Part shown: positions 7,862-16,531 of the stretch, piece after piece
Numbering within the stretch: the stretch's first letter is position 1
How the letters are laid out: each line of letters begins with the position of its first letter
From: Lachnospiraceae bacterium UBA7481
GTDB taxonomy: Bacteria > Bacillota > Clostridia > Lachnospirales > Lachnospiraceae
Assembly: GCA_002478505.1 (NCBI GenBank)
Contig: DLOP01000135.1
Location: 5,652 to 27,697, forward strand
DNA length: 22,046 nt
Direction: 5' to 3'
Program-made: the position numbers and the translations under genes
Notes under the pieces: model-generated
The model's input: the letters and a program-made list of their open reading frames with translations, nothing else
Database searches by the model: none
What the model was told of the DNA's origin: nothing

Positions 7862-9146
7862 ATACATCCTCCACAATTACATCTGGGCACTCTCCAATAT
7901 ATATATTTCCCCAAGCATCTTCATGCCACCCCAAATGATAAAACGAATCTTTTGAAGCTATAACTAAAAATGAAATTCCATCTTCAATAACATCAAACTT
8001 TGTCCCAAATCCAAACTCATCGGGTCTAAATAATTGCATTCTTACAATATATTCTCCGGGAGATAAAATACCAATATTAAATATATATATTTTTGAGACT
8101 TGTTTTCCAATTTCACATGCTACACTCGGCTGTGACATTGCAGTTGCAATTGGTTTCATATTATTTTTATTAAATACTGTGTACCTAAATGCAACTGTAC
8201 CAACATTTTTTTCTATTCTATAACTTATTTTAACAAGCGGATTTTCACCCATTTTAAAAACATTGTCACTATGATTCAAAATCTCTGCGGAGATAAATTT
8301 TACATGACCATTGGCTCCAGGATCAAATCTGGTTTTATTCTCAAGATCAAAAAATGTACCATTTTGTACCATATTGATCATTGGACTTGTTACTACCGTT
8401 TCCTTTTGAGGATTAGTTGCCTTGATATAAGCAGCATTTACATCATAAGGATTCCCATCTTCCTTAATACTACCATTGTCTATCCATATTGCGCGATCAC
8501 ACAAACGCTCTACCTGACCTAAAGAATGTGATACCAGTATAATTGTGACTCCCTGTTTTTTCAGTTGTAGCAGCTTGTTAAAACATTTTTCTTGAAATGC
8601 CAAATCTCCTACTGCTAGAATTTCATCAATCAACAAAATATCCGCATCGACATTTATTGCAATAGAAAAAGCCAATCTCATATACATACCAGATGAATAT
8701 GTCCTAACCGGTGAATCTATAAATTCCTCAATTTCTGAAAAATCTATAATATCCTGAATTCTTTTCTTTACCTCACTTTTTTTCACACCGAAGATAGTAG
8801 CATTCGTATAAATATTTTCCCGCCCCGTCATATCAGGATGAAATCCTGCTCCAAGCTCAATCAGACTAGATACTCGACCATTGATCTCGATTGCACCAGA
8901 ATCCGGCACGATAATTTTGGTTAACATTTTTAATGTCGTACTTTTTCCGCAGCCATTCTTCCCAATCAATCCAAGTGCCTGTCCCTTTTCGACCTCAAAA
9001 GTAATTCCTTTAATAATTTCTCTCTTTTGATTTTTCCTAAAATTAAATCTAATTATTGCATCCTTAATCTGATGTGGTTTATCGTCATATTGTCGATATG
9101 CCTTTTTTATATTATTAACCTCTATGGCATTATTCTTATTTCTCAT
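7851..9146 (-). CDS. wzt: Polysaccharide ABC exporter ATPase with C-terminal carbohydrate-binding-like domain
   Basis: A 431-residue Wzt/TagH-type ATPase that energises export of a lipid-linked polysaccharide across the cytoplasmic membrane. Walker A is GKNGCGKST (62-70), signature YSSGM (150-154), Walker B ILLIDE (170-175) and H-loop SH (206-207). Residues about 270-431 form a separate beta-rich domain in the position of the Wzt C-terminal domain. In Gram-negative O-antigen systems of this type (E. coli O9a) that domain recognises a terminal modification of the finished chain before export. By analogy this glycan may be capped, and the cap could come from the operon's acyltransferase or the large fusion protein. 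The start at 9146 overlaps the permease stop by four bases, indicating translational coupling. Confidence 0.92.
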   Translation of the reverse strand: MRNKNNAIEVNNIKKAYRQYDDKPHQIKDAIIRFNFRKNQKREIIKGITFEVEKGQALGLIGKNGCGKSTTLKMLTKIIVPDSGAIEINGRVSSLIELGAGFHPDMTGRENIYTNATIFGVKKSEVKKRIQDIIDFSEIEEFIDSPVRTYSSGMYMRLAFSIAINVDADILLIDEILAVGDLAFQEKCFNKLLQLKKQGVTIILVSHSLGQVERLCDRAIWIDNGSIKEDGNPYDVNAAYIKATNPQKETVVTSPMINMVQNGTFFDLENKTRFDPGANGHVKFISAEILNHSDNVFKMGENPLVKISYRIEKNVGTVAFRYTVFNKNNMKPIATAMSQPSVACEIGKQVSKIYIFNIGILSPGEYIVRMQLFRPDEFGFGTKFDVIEDGISFLVIASKDSFYHLGWHEDAWGNIYIGECPDVIVEDVYER

Positions 9147-9919
9147 AATTCCTCCGAAAAATGAACTGATAACTTCTCAAAAATCGCAAAACCAATTAAC
9201 ACCAATATAACATCAAAAACAATTGGATAAATCAGCATTTCTAAATAAAGTTGGCTTGTTTGATACAATACACATTGATAAGCAATAATAACTGGTGTCA
9301 TCGGATTTAAAGAAACAAATTTTTGTAACTGCTCTGGGACTGCTTCAAAAGAATACATTATTGGAGTCATCCATATCCAGATCATCATTATTACGCTTGT
9401 CATATATTCTACATCCCGAAAGTAAACATTGATTGCCGACAAAATCAAAGAAAAACCTAATGCCATAAAATATTCCAACAATAAGATAATTGGCAATTCA
9501 AATATAAAACTTGTGCCCAAACGTCCTCCTGTTAACAAGATAATCACAATACAAATTGTCAAAGACAATAAAAGATTTATAAATCTGCTGGTAACTGCTG
9601 CAATGGGTAATACAGCCCTTGGAAAATATATTTTTTTTGTCATATCTGCATTTGCAATAATGCAGCCTGTCCCTTGTATGACCGCTTCTGAAAAAAAATT
9701 CCATGGAATGATTCCTGCAATCAAGAAGATATGAAATTTTTCTATATCAGGTTTAAACACATTTGAAAAGATGATAAAGTACACCAGTATTTGACATAAA
9801 GGATTGATAAAATTCCATATAAAACCTAAAATTGAACCTTTGTAGCGTCCTCTTAAATCTTTTCTGACTAAACCGTCTATCATATCTCTATAATTAATAA
9901 TTTCAATTAATTTCTTCAT
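9143..9919 (-). CDS. wzm: Polysaccharide ABC exporter permease (Wzm/TagG type)
   Basis: A 258-residue ABC-2 membrane protein with about six transmembrane helices. The N-terminal cytoplasmic stretch RKDLRGRYKGSILGF followed by WNFINPL is the typical amphipathic entry of Wzm/TagG permeases. It pairs with the ATPase encoded next, whose start overlaps this stop (ATGA-type, four bases). The ATG at 9919 is preferred because GAGGGG lies five bases upstream; an in-frame ATG at 9964 lacks a ribosome site. Together the pair moves the lipid-linked glycan to the outer face of the membrane. Confidence 0.92.
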   Translation of the reverse strand: MKKLIEIINYRDMIDGLVRKDLRGRYKGSILGFIWNFINPLCQILVYFIIFSNVFKPDIEKFHIFLIAGIIPWNFFSEAVIQGTGCIIANADMTKKIYFPRAVLPIAAVTSRFINLLLSLTICIVIILLTGGRLGTSFIFELPIILLLEYFMALGFSLILSAINVYFRDVEYMTSVIMMIWIWMTPIMYSFEAVPEQLQKFVSLNPMTPVIIAYQCVLYQTSQLYLEMLIYPIVFDVILVLIGFAIFEKLSVHFSEEL

Positions 9920-9967
9920 GCTTCCCCTCTGTCGATCACCCGACAACATTTTCACCGGCAACATCGA

Positions 9968-11041
9968 TCATACTACTTTTTTTAAGAATGGTATTTTTTT
10001 GATTAATAACGTTGTACACAATGACAGAAACAACACAACAATTGCTTTAATAAAATTTATAACTATCCCACGTTCTTCAATCAACGGATAAACCCGATAA
10101 GAAATGGCTGCCAAAAACAAACAATGTGTATAATATATCCCCAGTGTATTTTCAGAAATAATACTCACCGCCTTGCTTTCTTTTCTGTCTTGATCCAAAA
10201 TGAACAATAAATACACCCCCACTGCCATAAGCAATGTTCCACAACAGGCATAACCATTAGGAAGGTTTGTAAAATTTTCACCATCAAATCCAGTGGTAAT
10301 TCCCTTCATAACATAGTCGTAGATCCATCCTGTCAAAATTAAAGAAACAGCTATTATCCTTTTATGCACAATATCCTTCTTATAGTTTTTTTCATAAATA
10401 TAAAAGTGTAATACACCCCCTAACAAAAAATATACTAGTGCATAACCATATTTCCCAAATGGCAAATATGTATTCAGAATTGAAAATTCGATCGCAACAT
10501 ATTCAGGATTCTTTTGCATAATATATTTTTGAATACGATCAATATCGTTGGGAATAAATTCAAACAATACAATCAATATTACCATTTGTAATAAAAGTTT
10601 TTTACCCCCCCCCGGTATATCATAAACTATTTTTATCATTGGAAATAATATATAAATACTGATAAGTGCAATAACAAACCAAAAGTGGCCTGTCGGCAGT
10701 TGCCATCTTATACAACCAAATAAATAAGAAATAATATCACTAAAAGAAAAATCTCGAAAGTTTCTCCCATACAAAACAGTAAAATAAATTAAAGATACTA
10801 TTTCCCAAAACAAAAACCCAATCATTAATTTTACAATTTTTTTAAAATGTTTAATTTCTGAATAATTTGAGTTTAATAAAAGTGCCCCATTAACCATAAA
10901 GAACACAGATACGCCAGCAAAACAAAACATATCTATAAAATTGTCTAAGCATGACGGATTTAACATAACATAGTGGATAAAACAGATTAAAAATATAGCA
11001 AGCGTTTTGAGTCTATCTATATAAAATATCCTTTTTTTCAT
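9968..11041 (-). CDS. Membrane acyltransferase 3 family protein (possible O-acetyltransferase) with G9 tract
   Basis: A 357-residue integral membrane protein with about ten hydrophobic helices. The N-terminus has Arg10 and the catalytic-type His23 (RLKTLAIFLICFIHY), as in acyltransferase-3 proteins (OatA/WecH-like) that transfer acetyl or other acyl groups to sugar hydroxyls. Within an operon that encodes a Wzt with a C-terminal sensor, it most likely decorates the chain or its end. The gene contains a run of nine G (plus-strand C9 at 10605-10613) at codons 143-146, encoding Gly-Gly-Gly; one base gained or lost would truncate the protein in mid-membrane. The ATG at 11041 has GGGAG upstream with about ten bases' spacing. 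Confidence 0.85.
   Translation of the reverse strand: MKKRIFYIDRLKTLAIFLICFIHYVMLNPSCLDNFIDMFCFAGVSVFFMVNGALLLNSNYSEIKHFKKIVKLMIGFLFWEIVSLIYFTVLYGRNFRDFSFSDIISYLFGCIRWQLPTGHFWFVIALISIYILFPMIKIVYDIPGGGKKLLLQMVILIVLFEFIPNDIDRIQKYIMQKNPEYVAIEFSILNTYLPFGKYGYALVYFLLGGVLHFYIYEKNYKKDIVHKRIIAVSLILTGWIYDYVMKGITTGFDGENFTNLPNGYACCGTLLMAVGVYLLFILDQDRKESKAVSIISENTLGIYYTHCLFLAAISYRVYPLIEERGIVINFIKAIVVLFLSLCTTLLIKKIPFLKKVV
10605..10613 (-). repeat. Poly-G tract (G9) within coding sequence, possible phase-variation site
   Basis: Nine consecutive C on the plus strand (G9 in the coding strand), framed by CC upstream and by TAAAAAA downstream, in an otherwise AT-rich gene. The reading frame is intact (on) in this sequence. 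Runs of eight to eleven G in surface-glycan genes are known slip sites in other bacteria such as Campylobacter. Confidence 0.75.
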
Positions 11042-11072
11042 TTAAATATATCTCCCAAAAACATAAAATAAA

Positions 11073-11969
11073 TCACACAGTTTTTAAATATTCTATATAA
11101 CTTGCGATTCCATCACGAATACCTATTAATGGTTCCATATAAAGCTTACATATTCTGGAATTATCCAAGATAGAAACTCTTACATCAATTAATCTTCTGT
11201 CTTTATATACAACATTTAAAGGTCCTAGTACATGACTCACATAAGCAATAATCTGGTTCTGTGATGTACCAATCCCTGTACTAATATTGTATATATCTTC
11301 TGTCACCTCACATTTACACAAAGCACAAAGCATCCTACATGCATCATCTATATGTATGTAATCCCTAATATTCTCACCATCCCCCCATATCTCTATGACA
11401 TCCCCTTGAATCCCCTTCCGTACAACAGCATCTATAAATCCTACTCCTTTATGAAAATCCTGCCCCTCTCCATAAGGATTGGAAATTCTGGCAATACATG
11501 CCTGCAGTCCTACCTGATGTCTGAAAGTTCTTATAATATTTTCCATACACGCTTTAACGCTTCCGTAATGATTCAAAGGATTCGTTGCAAAATCTTCTTT
11601 TACGGCAATATGATAGGAATCTCCATATACAGTTCCCCCAGACGAAAGAAAAATCAGCTTCTTATTATACCTTGAAATCAAATCGCATAAATGAACCAGT
11701 TGCACCACTTCCTGACTATATCCAATAAAATATTTCTCATTTGAATTTGTAGGATTCAATAAACTAATCGCATGCACTATAATATCTGCATTTTTTACAA
11801 TTTCTTCTAAGGACATCAAATCGAAATAATCACCTACAACATATTGAATATTTTGATTTTTTTTACTCGGTTCACATATATCAAAACTTATAGCCTCGTC
11901 ATATTGCGCTATTAAAGAGCAGAACTTAGAACCAATAAATCCATTTCCGCCTAAAACTCCAACTTTCAT
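11073..11969 (-). CDS. NAD-dependent sugar epimerase/dehydratase (extended SDR)
   Basis: A 298-residue extended short-chain dehydrogenase of the NAD-dependent epimerase/dehydratase family. Seen: Rossmann loop GGNGFIG (7-13), serine-containing strand SSGGTVYG (109-116), and the catalytic pair Tyr135/Lys139 in HYGSVKA. These are the signs of an active UDP- or dTDP-sugar epimerase/dehydratase that supplies a nucleotide sugar for this glycan; the specific substrate cannot be read from the sequence. The ATG at 11969 is chosen because GGAGG is six bases upstream; the alternative GTG at 11987 lies 18 bases further upstream in the same frame and lacks a site. It is 18 bases downstream of the WavE-like gene. 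Confidence 0.88.
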   Translation of the reverse strand: MKVGVLGGNGFIGSKFCSLIAQYDEAISFDICEPSKKNQNIQYVVGDYFDLMSLEEIVKNADIIVHAISLLNPTNSNEKYFIGYSQEVVQLVHLCDLISRYNKKLIFLSSGGTVYGDSYHIAVKEDFATNPLNHYGSVKACMENIIRTFRHQVGLQACIARISNPYGEGQDFHKGVGFIDAVVRKGIQGDVIEIWGDGENIRDYIHIDDACRMLCALCKCEVTEDIYNISTGIGTSQNQIIAYVSHVLGPLNVVYKDRRLIDVRVSILDNSRICKLYMEPLIGIRDGIASYIEYLKTV

Positions 11970-11987
11970 CTTTTGCCTCCATGCCAC

Positions 11988-13028
11988 CTACGAACTTAGC
12001 AACTTTATCCAAAAAGACCTTATTTTTGTCTTAACCAATATATTTAATAACCAACCTGGTATCTTACCTGAATTAAGAATTTTATATCCCCTATCAATAA
12101 CTTTCTGCTTTATATTTAATTTAAATTTCCATAATACTTTAGAAATAAATTCATACTGTACATCTCTAAATGTACGTCTATAACCATCAAAATCCTCAGC
12201 CATATAACATCTGGCATGTTCCAACGGTGCTCCAGGGAATGGTGCCATATCAAAAATACATGGTAAAATTATGGTTCCGGAATTCAAAACAGGGTTTCTT
12301 TTTTTATTCCATCTATAGTCTATATTCCAACTATTTACCAACCAGAAATACGTATTTATTGCATCATAGCTATCAGAAAGCGTATTTTCCAATTTCCATC
12401 CTCTTTTATTCAAATAATATTTACATAAAATATTTTCAGGGCATTCAAATTTTGTTAGCCAATCCTCCTTCGTTCCAAACTTTGCCAACTCCACTTCTCT
12501 CATCTGTAAATCTACAAATGTTTCCTTTCTAAGAGGCATATCATAATATTGTTCTAAATCCGGTTGCCAGCCACACAAAAACATATCTGATGGGTGGTAT
12601 AAACGATCTTTTCTTGTATAACAATTTGTTGTAATTATTCTACGTTCTCCCACACTAAGCCATTCTGTTTTTTCTAAAAAGAGAATCAATTTGTTGAAAG
12701 AAATCCACTGATCATTTCTTAATTTAATCACAAATCGATCTTTTTCTATTGCTTTCAATCCACTACAAACTGTATATATTTGACGATTAATATTATAAAA
12801 TCCAGGATTTATCAAATCCTTAACTCGAACAAACTTAGTACACTTTGCACTACCACCTATTTCCTGTAATCTTTCACACGTACTTTTATAGTCTGCTTCA
12901 TATACAACATTTAATATTTCCAAATCATAATCTTTACTTAAAGAGCTGTTATCTATTGCATTGAAAATTTTCTCATAAGCGCTTCCCACATATGCACCAT
13001 GCAATAAAAGTGTTATTTTTTTTACCAA
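11988..13028 (-). CDS. WavE-like polysaccharide synthesis protein (putative glycosyltransferase)
   Basis: A 346-residue protein resembling the WavE/Pfam WavE lipopolysaccharide synthesis family, which contains putative glycosyltransferases of Gram-negative core and capsule clusters. The best block is SGLKAIEKDRFVIKLRND (89-106), with the IKLRND motif typical of the family. The start is most likely the TTG at 13028, which has AAGGAG eight bases upstream and overlaps the preceding stop by seven bases; no ATG sits nearby in frame. It probably works in sequence with the GT4 protein encoded just upstream. Confidence 0.75.
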   Translation of the reverse strand: MVKKITLLLHGAYVGSAYEKIFNAIDNSSLSKDYDLEILNVVYEADYKSTCERLQEIGGSAKCTKFVRVKDLINPGFYNINRQIYTVCSGLKAIEKDRFVIKLRNDQWISFNKLILFLEKTEWLSVGERRIITTNCYTRKDRLYHPSDMFLCGWQPDLEQYYDMPLRKETFVDLQMREVELAKFGTKEDWLTKFECPENILCKYYLNKRGWKLENTLSDSYDAINTYFWLVNSWNIDYRWNKKRNPVLNSGTIILPCIFDMAPFPGAPLEHARCYMAEDFDGYRRTFRDVQYEFISKVLWKFKLNIKQKVIDRGYKILNSGKIPGWLLNILVKTKIRSFWIKLLSS

Positions 13029-14701
13029 TCTATTCTCTCCTTTTCCAAATCAATTTTTTCACTCATCCTGAACAGTTGATTTGTTAATTCATTGTATCTA
13101 TTTTCCCTACTTGACATTTCGACATCTTTTGCAGAAAAATATGGTATATAAACATAATCTGGAGAGTTAGCCTCTAAATATTCATTCATATTCTCTGCCA
13201 GACTTTTGCCAACTTTCAACCGTATATTTCTAAAAATCAACATTTCATCATGAACTAAAGCATCATTCAAATTACGATGAATCAAACTTTCTAACCCAAC
13301 AACCACAATTTTTTTATCATTCATATTAGTAAAAATATAGCTATTTTCATTCATAAATTTTTTACAGCTGTTTTCTTTATAAACACCAGTAACAATCAAC
13401 AACTCACAACATTCATCTTCCTGAATTCTTTTTTCCATATCATCACAACTATAAATTGTTAATTTTGTTTCTTCTGAACTTATTTTCTTCCTTTCATTGC
13501 AAACTTTTTGATATAATTCAAGCTTTTTATTCAAGGAATCATTTATGTTACATAGTATTTTTAAATTTTCATACTGTTGATTTGCGATACTGATTTGACG
13601 ATCTACCGAAAGGTTCGAAAAATTCAAAATTTTTTCTTTCAAATCATTGACATCAAATGGATTGAACGCCGTAAACTCCTCATGCCCCTTCATATAATCT
13701 TTACAACCACTATAAACAGACCCCATGATCGGAATCCCCATATAAACATATTCCATCATAGCAATTGGAAAATTTTCAAATGTTGATGCCATAATCGCAA
13801 TATTACTTACAGAACAAAGTAACTTATACATATTTTTGTCAACAAAATCATAGAAAAGAATATTTTCACGCTCTTCATCTGGAATTGAAAAATATAACTT
13901 TTCACGTTCATCGTAACCATATATTTCATTATTCAATGAGTTTCCAGCAATAATCAAAACTGTGTCATAGTCAGTTTCCTTTCTAAATTTTATATAAGCA
14001 TCTATAAGAAATTTCTGATTCTTTCTTCCCTCAATTCTTGAAATATAACTAACAACAAATTTATTTTGAAAAAAACTTAAATCAAAATCCTTTTCTACTT
14101 CCTTATACAATTCTTCCTTACTTAAGCGTATTCCCTCATAGGTATATCTCAACAAAACACCATTTCTTACCCCATCATTTTTTTGTATATATTTCAGCAA
14201 AAAATCTGACGGAAAAATATTTTTATCACATAAAAAATACTGCGCCAACTCCCTTACATAAATATTCTGCATAGATATATTCGCATTTCGAAAAGCAATA
14301 GCATAACTCCATTCAAAACATTCTTTTGTAGCAGTATGATGAATAACCATAAATGCAGTGTCTTTAAGTTCTTCTGACCCCTTATTTCTTTCTATAATAG
14401 CTTCTAAGCACAATCCCTCATAATCAGAAGTCTCTACCCATTGTGGTTTTATTTCTTTCAATAAATTGCAGATTTCTGAGCCTTGCCATTCGACCGATCT
14501 TGGTTCAATTCCATGTAATATAAAATTCCCATCTTTTATTAGTTCACATTCTTTATCATACATTGGCGTTATAACATGAACTTCATACTTATCTTTTTTC
14601 TTCTCTAAAATTGCCTTACACAAATAATATATGTAACTTGCTATTCCTCCACGACCACTAAACATTCCAAATTCGTGAACCACAAAGCAAATTTTCTTCA
14701 T
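13022..14701 (-). CDS. GT4 family glycosyltransferase with C-terminal extension
   Basis: A 559-residue protein. Residues 1-410 are a GT-B glycosyltransferase of family 4: glycine-rich donor loop GRGGIASY (17-24), the beta-strand/Arg-Lys motif SRIEGRKNQ (221-229), and the EX7E motif TFENFPIAMMEYVYMGIP with Glu309 and Glu317, which binds the nucleotide-sugar diphosphate. About 150 residues beyond the usual family end (415-559) form an extra alpha/beta region with no motif I recognise. The ATG at 14701 follows GGGAGAG and lies 19 bases after the nucleotidyltransferase gene. It most likely adds one hexose-type residue to the growing repeat unit; donor and acceptor are unknown. Confidence 0.88.
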   Translation of the reverse strand: MKKICFVVHEFGMFSGRGGIASYIYYLCKAILEKKKDKYEVHVITPMYDKECELIKDGNFILHGIEPRSVEWQGSEICNLLKEIKPQWVETSDYEGLCLEAIIERNKGSEELKDTAFMVIHHTATKECFEWSYAIAFRNANISMQNIYVRELAQYFLCDKNIFPSDFLLKYIQKNDGVRNGVLLRYTYEGIRLSKEELYKEVEKDFDLSFFQNKFVVSYISRIEGRKNQKFLIDAYIKFRKETDYDTVLIIAGNSLNNEIYGYDEREKLYFSIPDEERENILFYDFVDKNMYKLLCSVSNIAIMASTFENFPIAMMEYVYMGIPIMGSVYSGCKDYMKGHEEFTAFNPFDVNDLKEKILNFSNLSVDRQISIANQQYENLKILCNINDSLNKKLELYQKVCNERKKISSEETKLTIYSCDDMEKRIQEDECCELLIVTGVYKENSCKKFMNENSYIFTNMNDKKIVVVGLESLIHRNLNDALVHDEMLIFRNIRLKVGKSLAENMNEYLEANSPDYVYIPYFSAKDVEMSSRENRYNELTNQLFRMSEKIDLEKERIDW

Positions 14702-14720
14702 AATGATTCTCTCCCAAATT

Positions 14721-15464
14721 TCAACTCTTCCAAATTTGCGATACAGGATTCATTAAAAACATATTCAAATCCTCTGGTATTCCAAGTCCATACATTCCAT
14801 TGTTTTCGCTTCCTATATTGTAACAAACCAACTTCTTTCCCTCAGAAATCATTTCGTTATAAACAGGCGCAACATAAAATTCACCATTTACCCTAATATT
14901 CTTATCAATCATCTGATGCGCATACTTAACAAAATCAGAACCGTGTTTATAATTGTATATTCCAACGGTTGCTTCATTGGATATAACCTCCTTTTCCCGA
15001 ACATTTATAACATATCCCTCCTCATCCAATGCAACAAAGGACCACTTAGGATCATCAGCCGTCATAGTCATTATAAGTCCATCTTCATCTCCAAGCTTTT
15101 CTAAATAACCATTGATATCAATATCAACATACTGATCAGAATTAGCAACCATCAATTCATCTTGGTTATTAATATATTTTTCAGCTAATAAAACCGTACA
15201 TGCAGCCCCCTCTGTAACGCGGTCTACCGGAACAATAATGCATGAAGATTCGATCCGTTTCAGCTTATCTTCTAAATTAAATTTTTCTAAATGCTCGTCC
15301 AAACACAGAAAAATAAAACGGTATTCTTGCGTGGGTCTAATATTCTGAATAACATACTCTATCATATAATGACCATGCACATCAATTAATGGTTTGGGCA
15401 TTTCGTACCCTGCCTTCGCAAACCTGCTTCCTCTCCCAGCCATTGGAATCACAATATTAATCAT
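14721..15464 (-). CDS. Sugar-phosphate nucleotidyltransferase (canonical paralogue)
   Basis: A 247-residue NTP_transferase-fold protein that should form an NDP-activated sugar or polyol from its 1-phosphate and an NTP. The signature loop PMAGRGSRFAKAG (8-20) with Arg15 and PKPL (Lys25) is intact. Later blocks EGAAC, NSDQ, WSFVAL and VNG..YVAPVYNEMI are shared with the gene at 15793-16530. The ATG at 15464 is preferred, with GAGGAGGAA directly upstream; that site encodes the last residues (EEE) of the cupin, and the cupin stop overlaps the start by one base (TGATG). The TTG at 15467 is a less likely start. The product sugar is not identified. Confidence 0.85.
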   Translation of the reverse strand: MINIVIPMAGRGSRFAKAGYEMPKPLIDVHGHYMIEYVIQNIRPTQEYRFIFLCLDEHLEKFNLEDKLKRIESSCIIVPVDRVTEGAACTVLLAEKYINNQDELMVANSDQYVDIDINGYLEKLGDEDGLIMTMTADDPKWSFVALDEEGYVINVREKEVISNEATVGIYNYKHGSDFVKYAHQMIDKNIRVNGEFYVAPVYNEMISEGKKLVCYNIGSENNGMYGLGIPEDLNMFLMNPVSQIWKS

Positions 15465-15796
15465 CAATGTTCCTCCTCACAAAGATATTTATCATTATTT
15501 GCTCCCGGTATTTTTACCACGACATTGATAGCATCTGATAAAGCTTCAAAAGAAGTTGCATCTCCTGGTTCGACCACGATAATATCTCCTTCATTCCATT
15601 CTCTATCAAACATCTTTACTTTACCTGATACCACTACTGTATACTCAGTCGCGACCTTGTGATAATGCTCAGCCTCTTTAGTTCCCTTTTTATACCTTTT
15701 TACAGCAACTTCAACATCATTTGTTTTCATCAGTGAGGGTGTAAAATTACCGATAAACCATCCGCCTTTCATATCCTTCAAATATGCATTTTTCAT
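15464..15796 (-). CDS. Small cupin-domain protein
   Basis: A 110-residue single-domain cupin. Residues 44-51 are HYHKVATE, an HxHx4E metal-binding first motif with His44, His46 and Glu51. The second cupin motif (PGDATSFEAL) lacks its usual His, so only part of the metal site is clear. It lies between two paralogous nucleotidyltransferase-like genes with ATGA/TGATG overlaps on both sides, implying coupled translation and joint action, perhaps as an isomerase, epimerase or binding protein for the same sugar. An enzymatic role is not shown by the sequence. Confidence 0.85.
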   Translation of the reverse strand: MKNAYLKDMKGGWFIGNFTPSLMKTNDVEVAVKRYKKGTKEAEHYHKVATEYTVVVSGKVKMFDREWNEGDIIVVEPGDATSFEALSDAINVVVKIPGANNDKYLCEEEH

Positions 15797-16530
15797 TTAA
15801 CGTAATTTTTCTCCTTTAAATATTTCTTATATTCAGCCAAACCATTATCATGTTTAAAATTAAAGTAATTCTCTCTATCTATCTGATATGTTCCAACATA
15901 TAATTGTTTTAGAATCATTTCATTATACACCGGACATACATAATACTTTCCATTTACACTAGCGCCCTTTTTGATCATGCTCTGTGCCGCTTCAATAAAA
16001 TATGCCCCTTTCCTAAAATAATAAAAACCGGTCGTTGCATTTTTACTTATGGGACGTTTTTCTGCAGCCTCGATTACTCTGCCTGCTTTGTTCAATCGCA
16101 CAAATGACCACCTTGGATGGATCCCTTCAAATGTAATAACTCCACCATCAAAATTCTTCTTTTCAAATACATCAATTACTTCCTGCAAATTTACTGTAAC
16201 CAGTTGATCGCTACCAGTTACTATTAGTGGGTCGTCCTCTGAAATATCTTCAATTGCTAATAAACAGCTGCATGCCGCCCCCTTTGTTTCTCCATCAGCT
16301 ACAACTACTTTTACATTCTCAATCATCAATTTAACCATATTATCCAAATGAAATTTTATAACATCTTCTTTACGCAAGATAACAATAAACTCCGCATCCT
16401 TTATTCTGGAAAGCGATTCATAAACATGTTGAAGAATGGTCTTTTTTTCTATTTCATATAATCCTCTAATATATTGCGTCTCGTTATCGACCTGATTACT
16501 TCCCGCAATTGGAATAATTACTTTGATCAC
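15793..16530 (-). CDS. Divergent nucleotidyltransferase-like paralogue lacking the signature loop
   Basis: A 245-residue protein clearly paralogous to the one at 14721-15464: EGAAC is replaced by KGAAC, and GSDQ, WSFVRL and VNG.YYVCPVYNEMI are kept. The N-terminal catalytic loop is degraded: it reads PIAGSNQVDNET instead of GxGxRF, and the PKPL Lys is replaced in YIRGLYEI. It may be inactive as a nucleotidyltransferase, or act as a binding or regulatory subunit. The start is the GTG at 16530 with AAAGGGGA eight bases upstream, one base after the HAD stop; an in-frame ATG at 16593 would overlap the HAD gene and has no ribosome site. The stop forms ATGA with the cupin start. Confidence 0.8.
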   Translation of the reverse strand: MIKVIIPIAGSNQVDNETQYIRGLYEIEKKTILQHVYESLSRIKDAEFIVILRKEDVIKFHLDNMVKLMIENVKVVVADGETKGAACSCLLAIEDISEDDPLIVTGSDQLVTVNLQEVIDVFEKKNFDGGVITFEGIHPRWSFVRLNKAGRVIEAAEKRPISKNATTGFYYFRKGAYFIEAAQSMIKKGASVNGKYYVCPVYNEMILKQLYVGTYQIDRENYFNFKHDNGLAEYKKYLKEKNYVK

Positions 16531-16531
16531 G

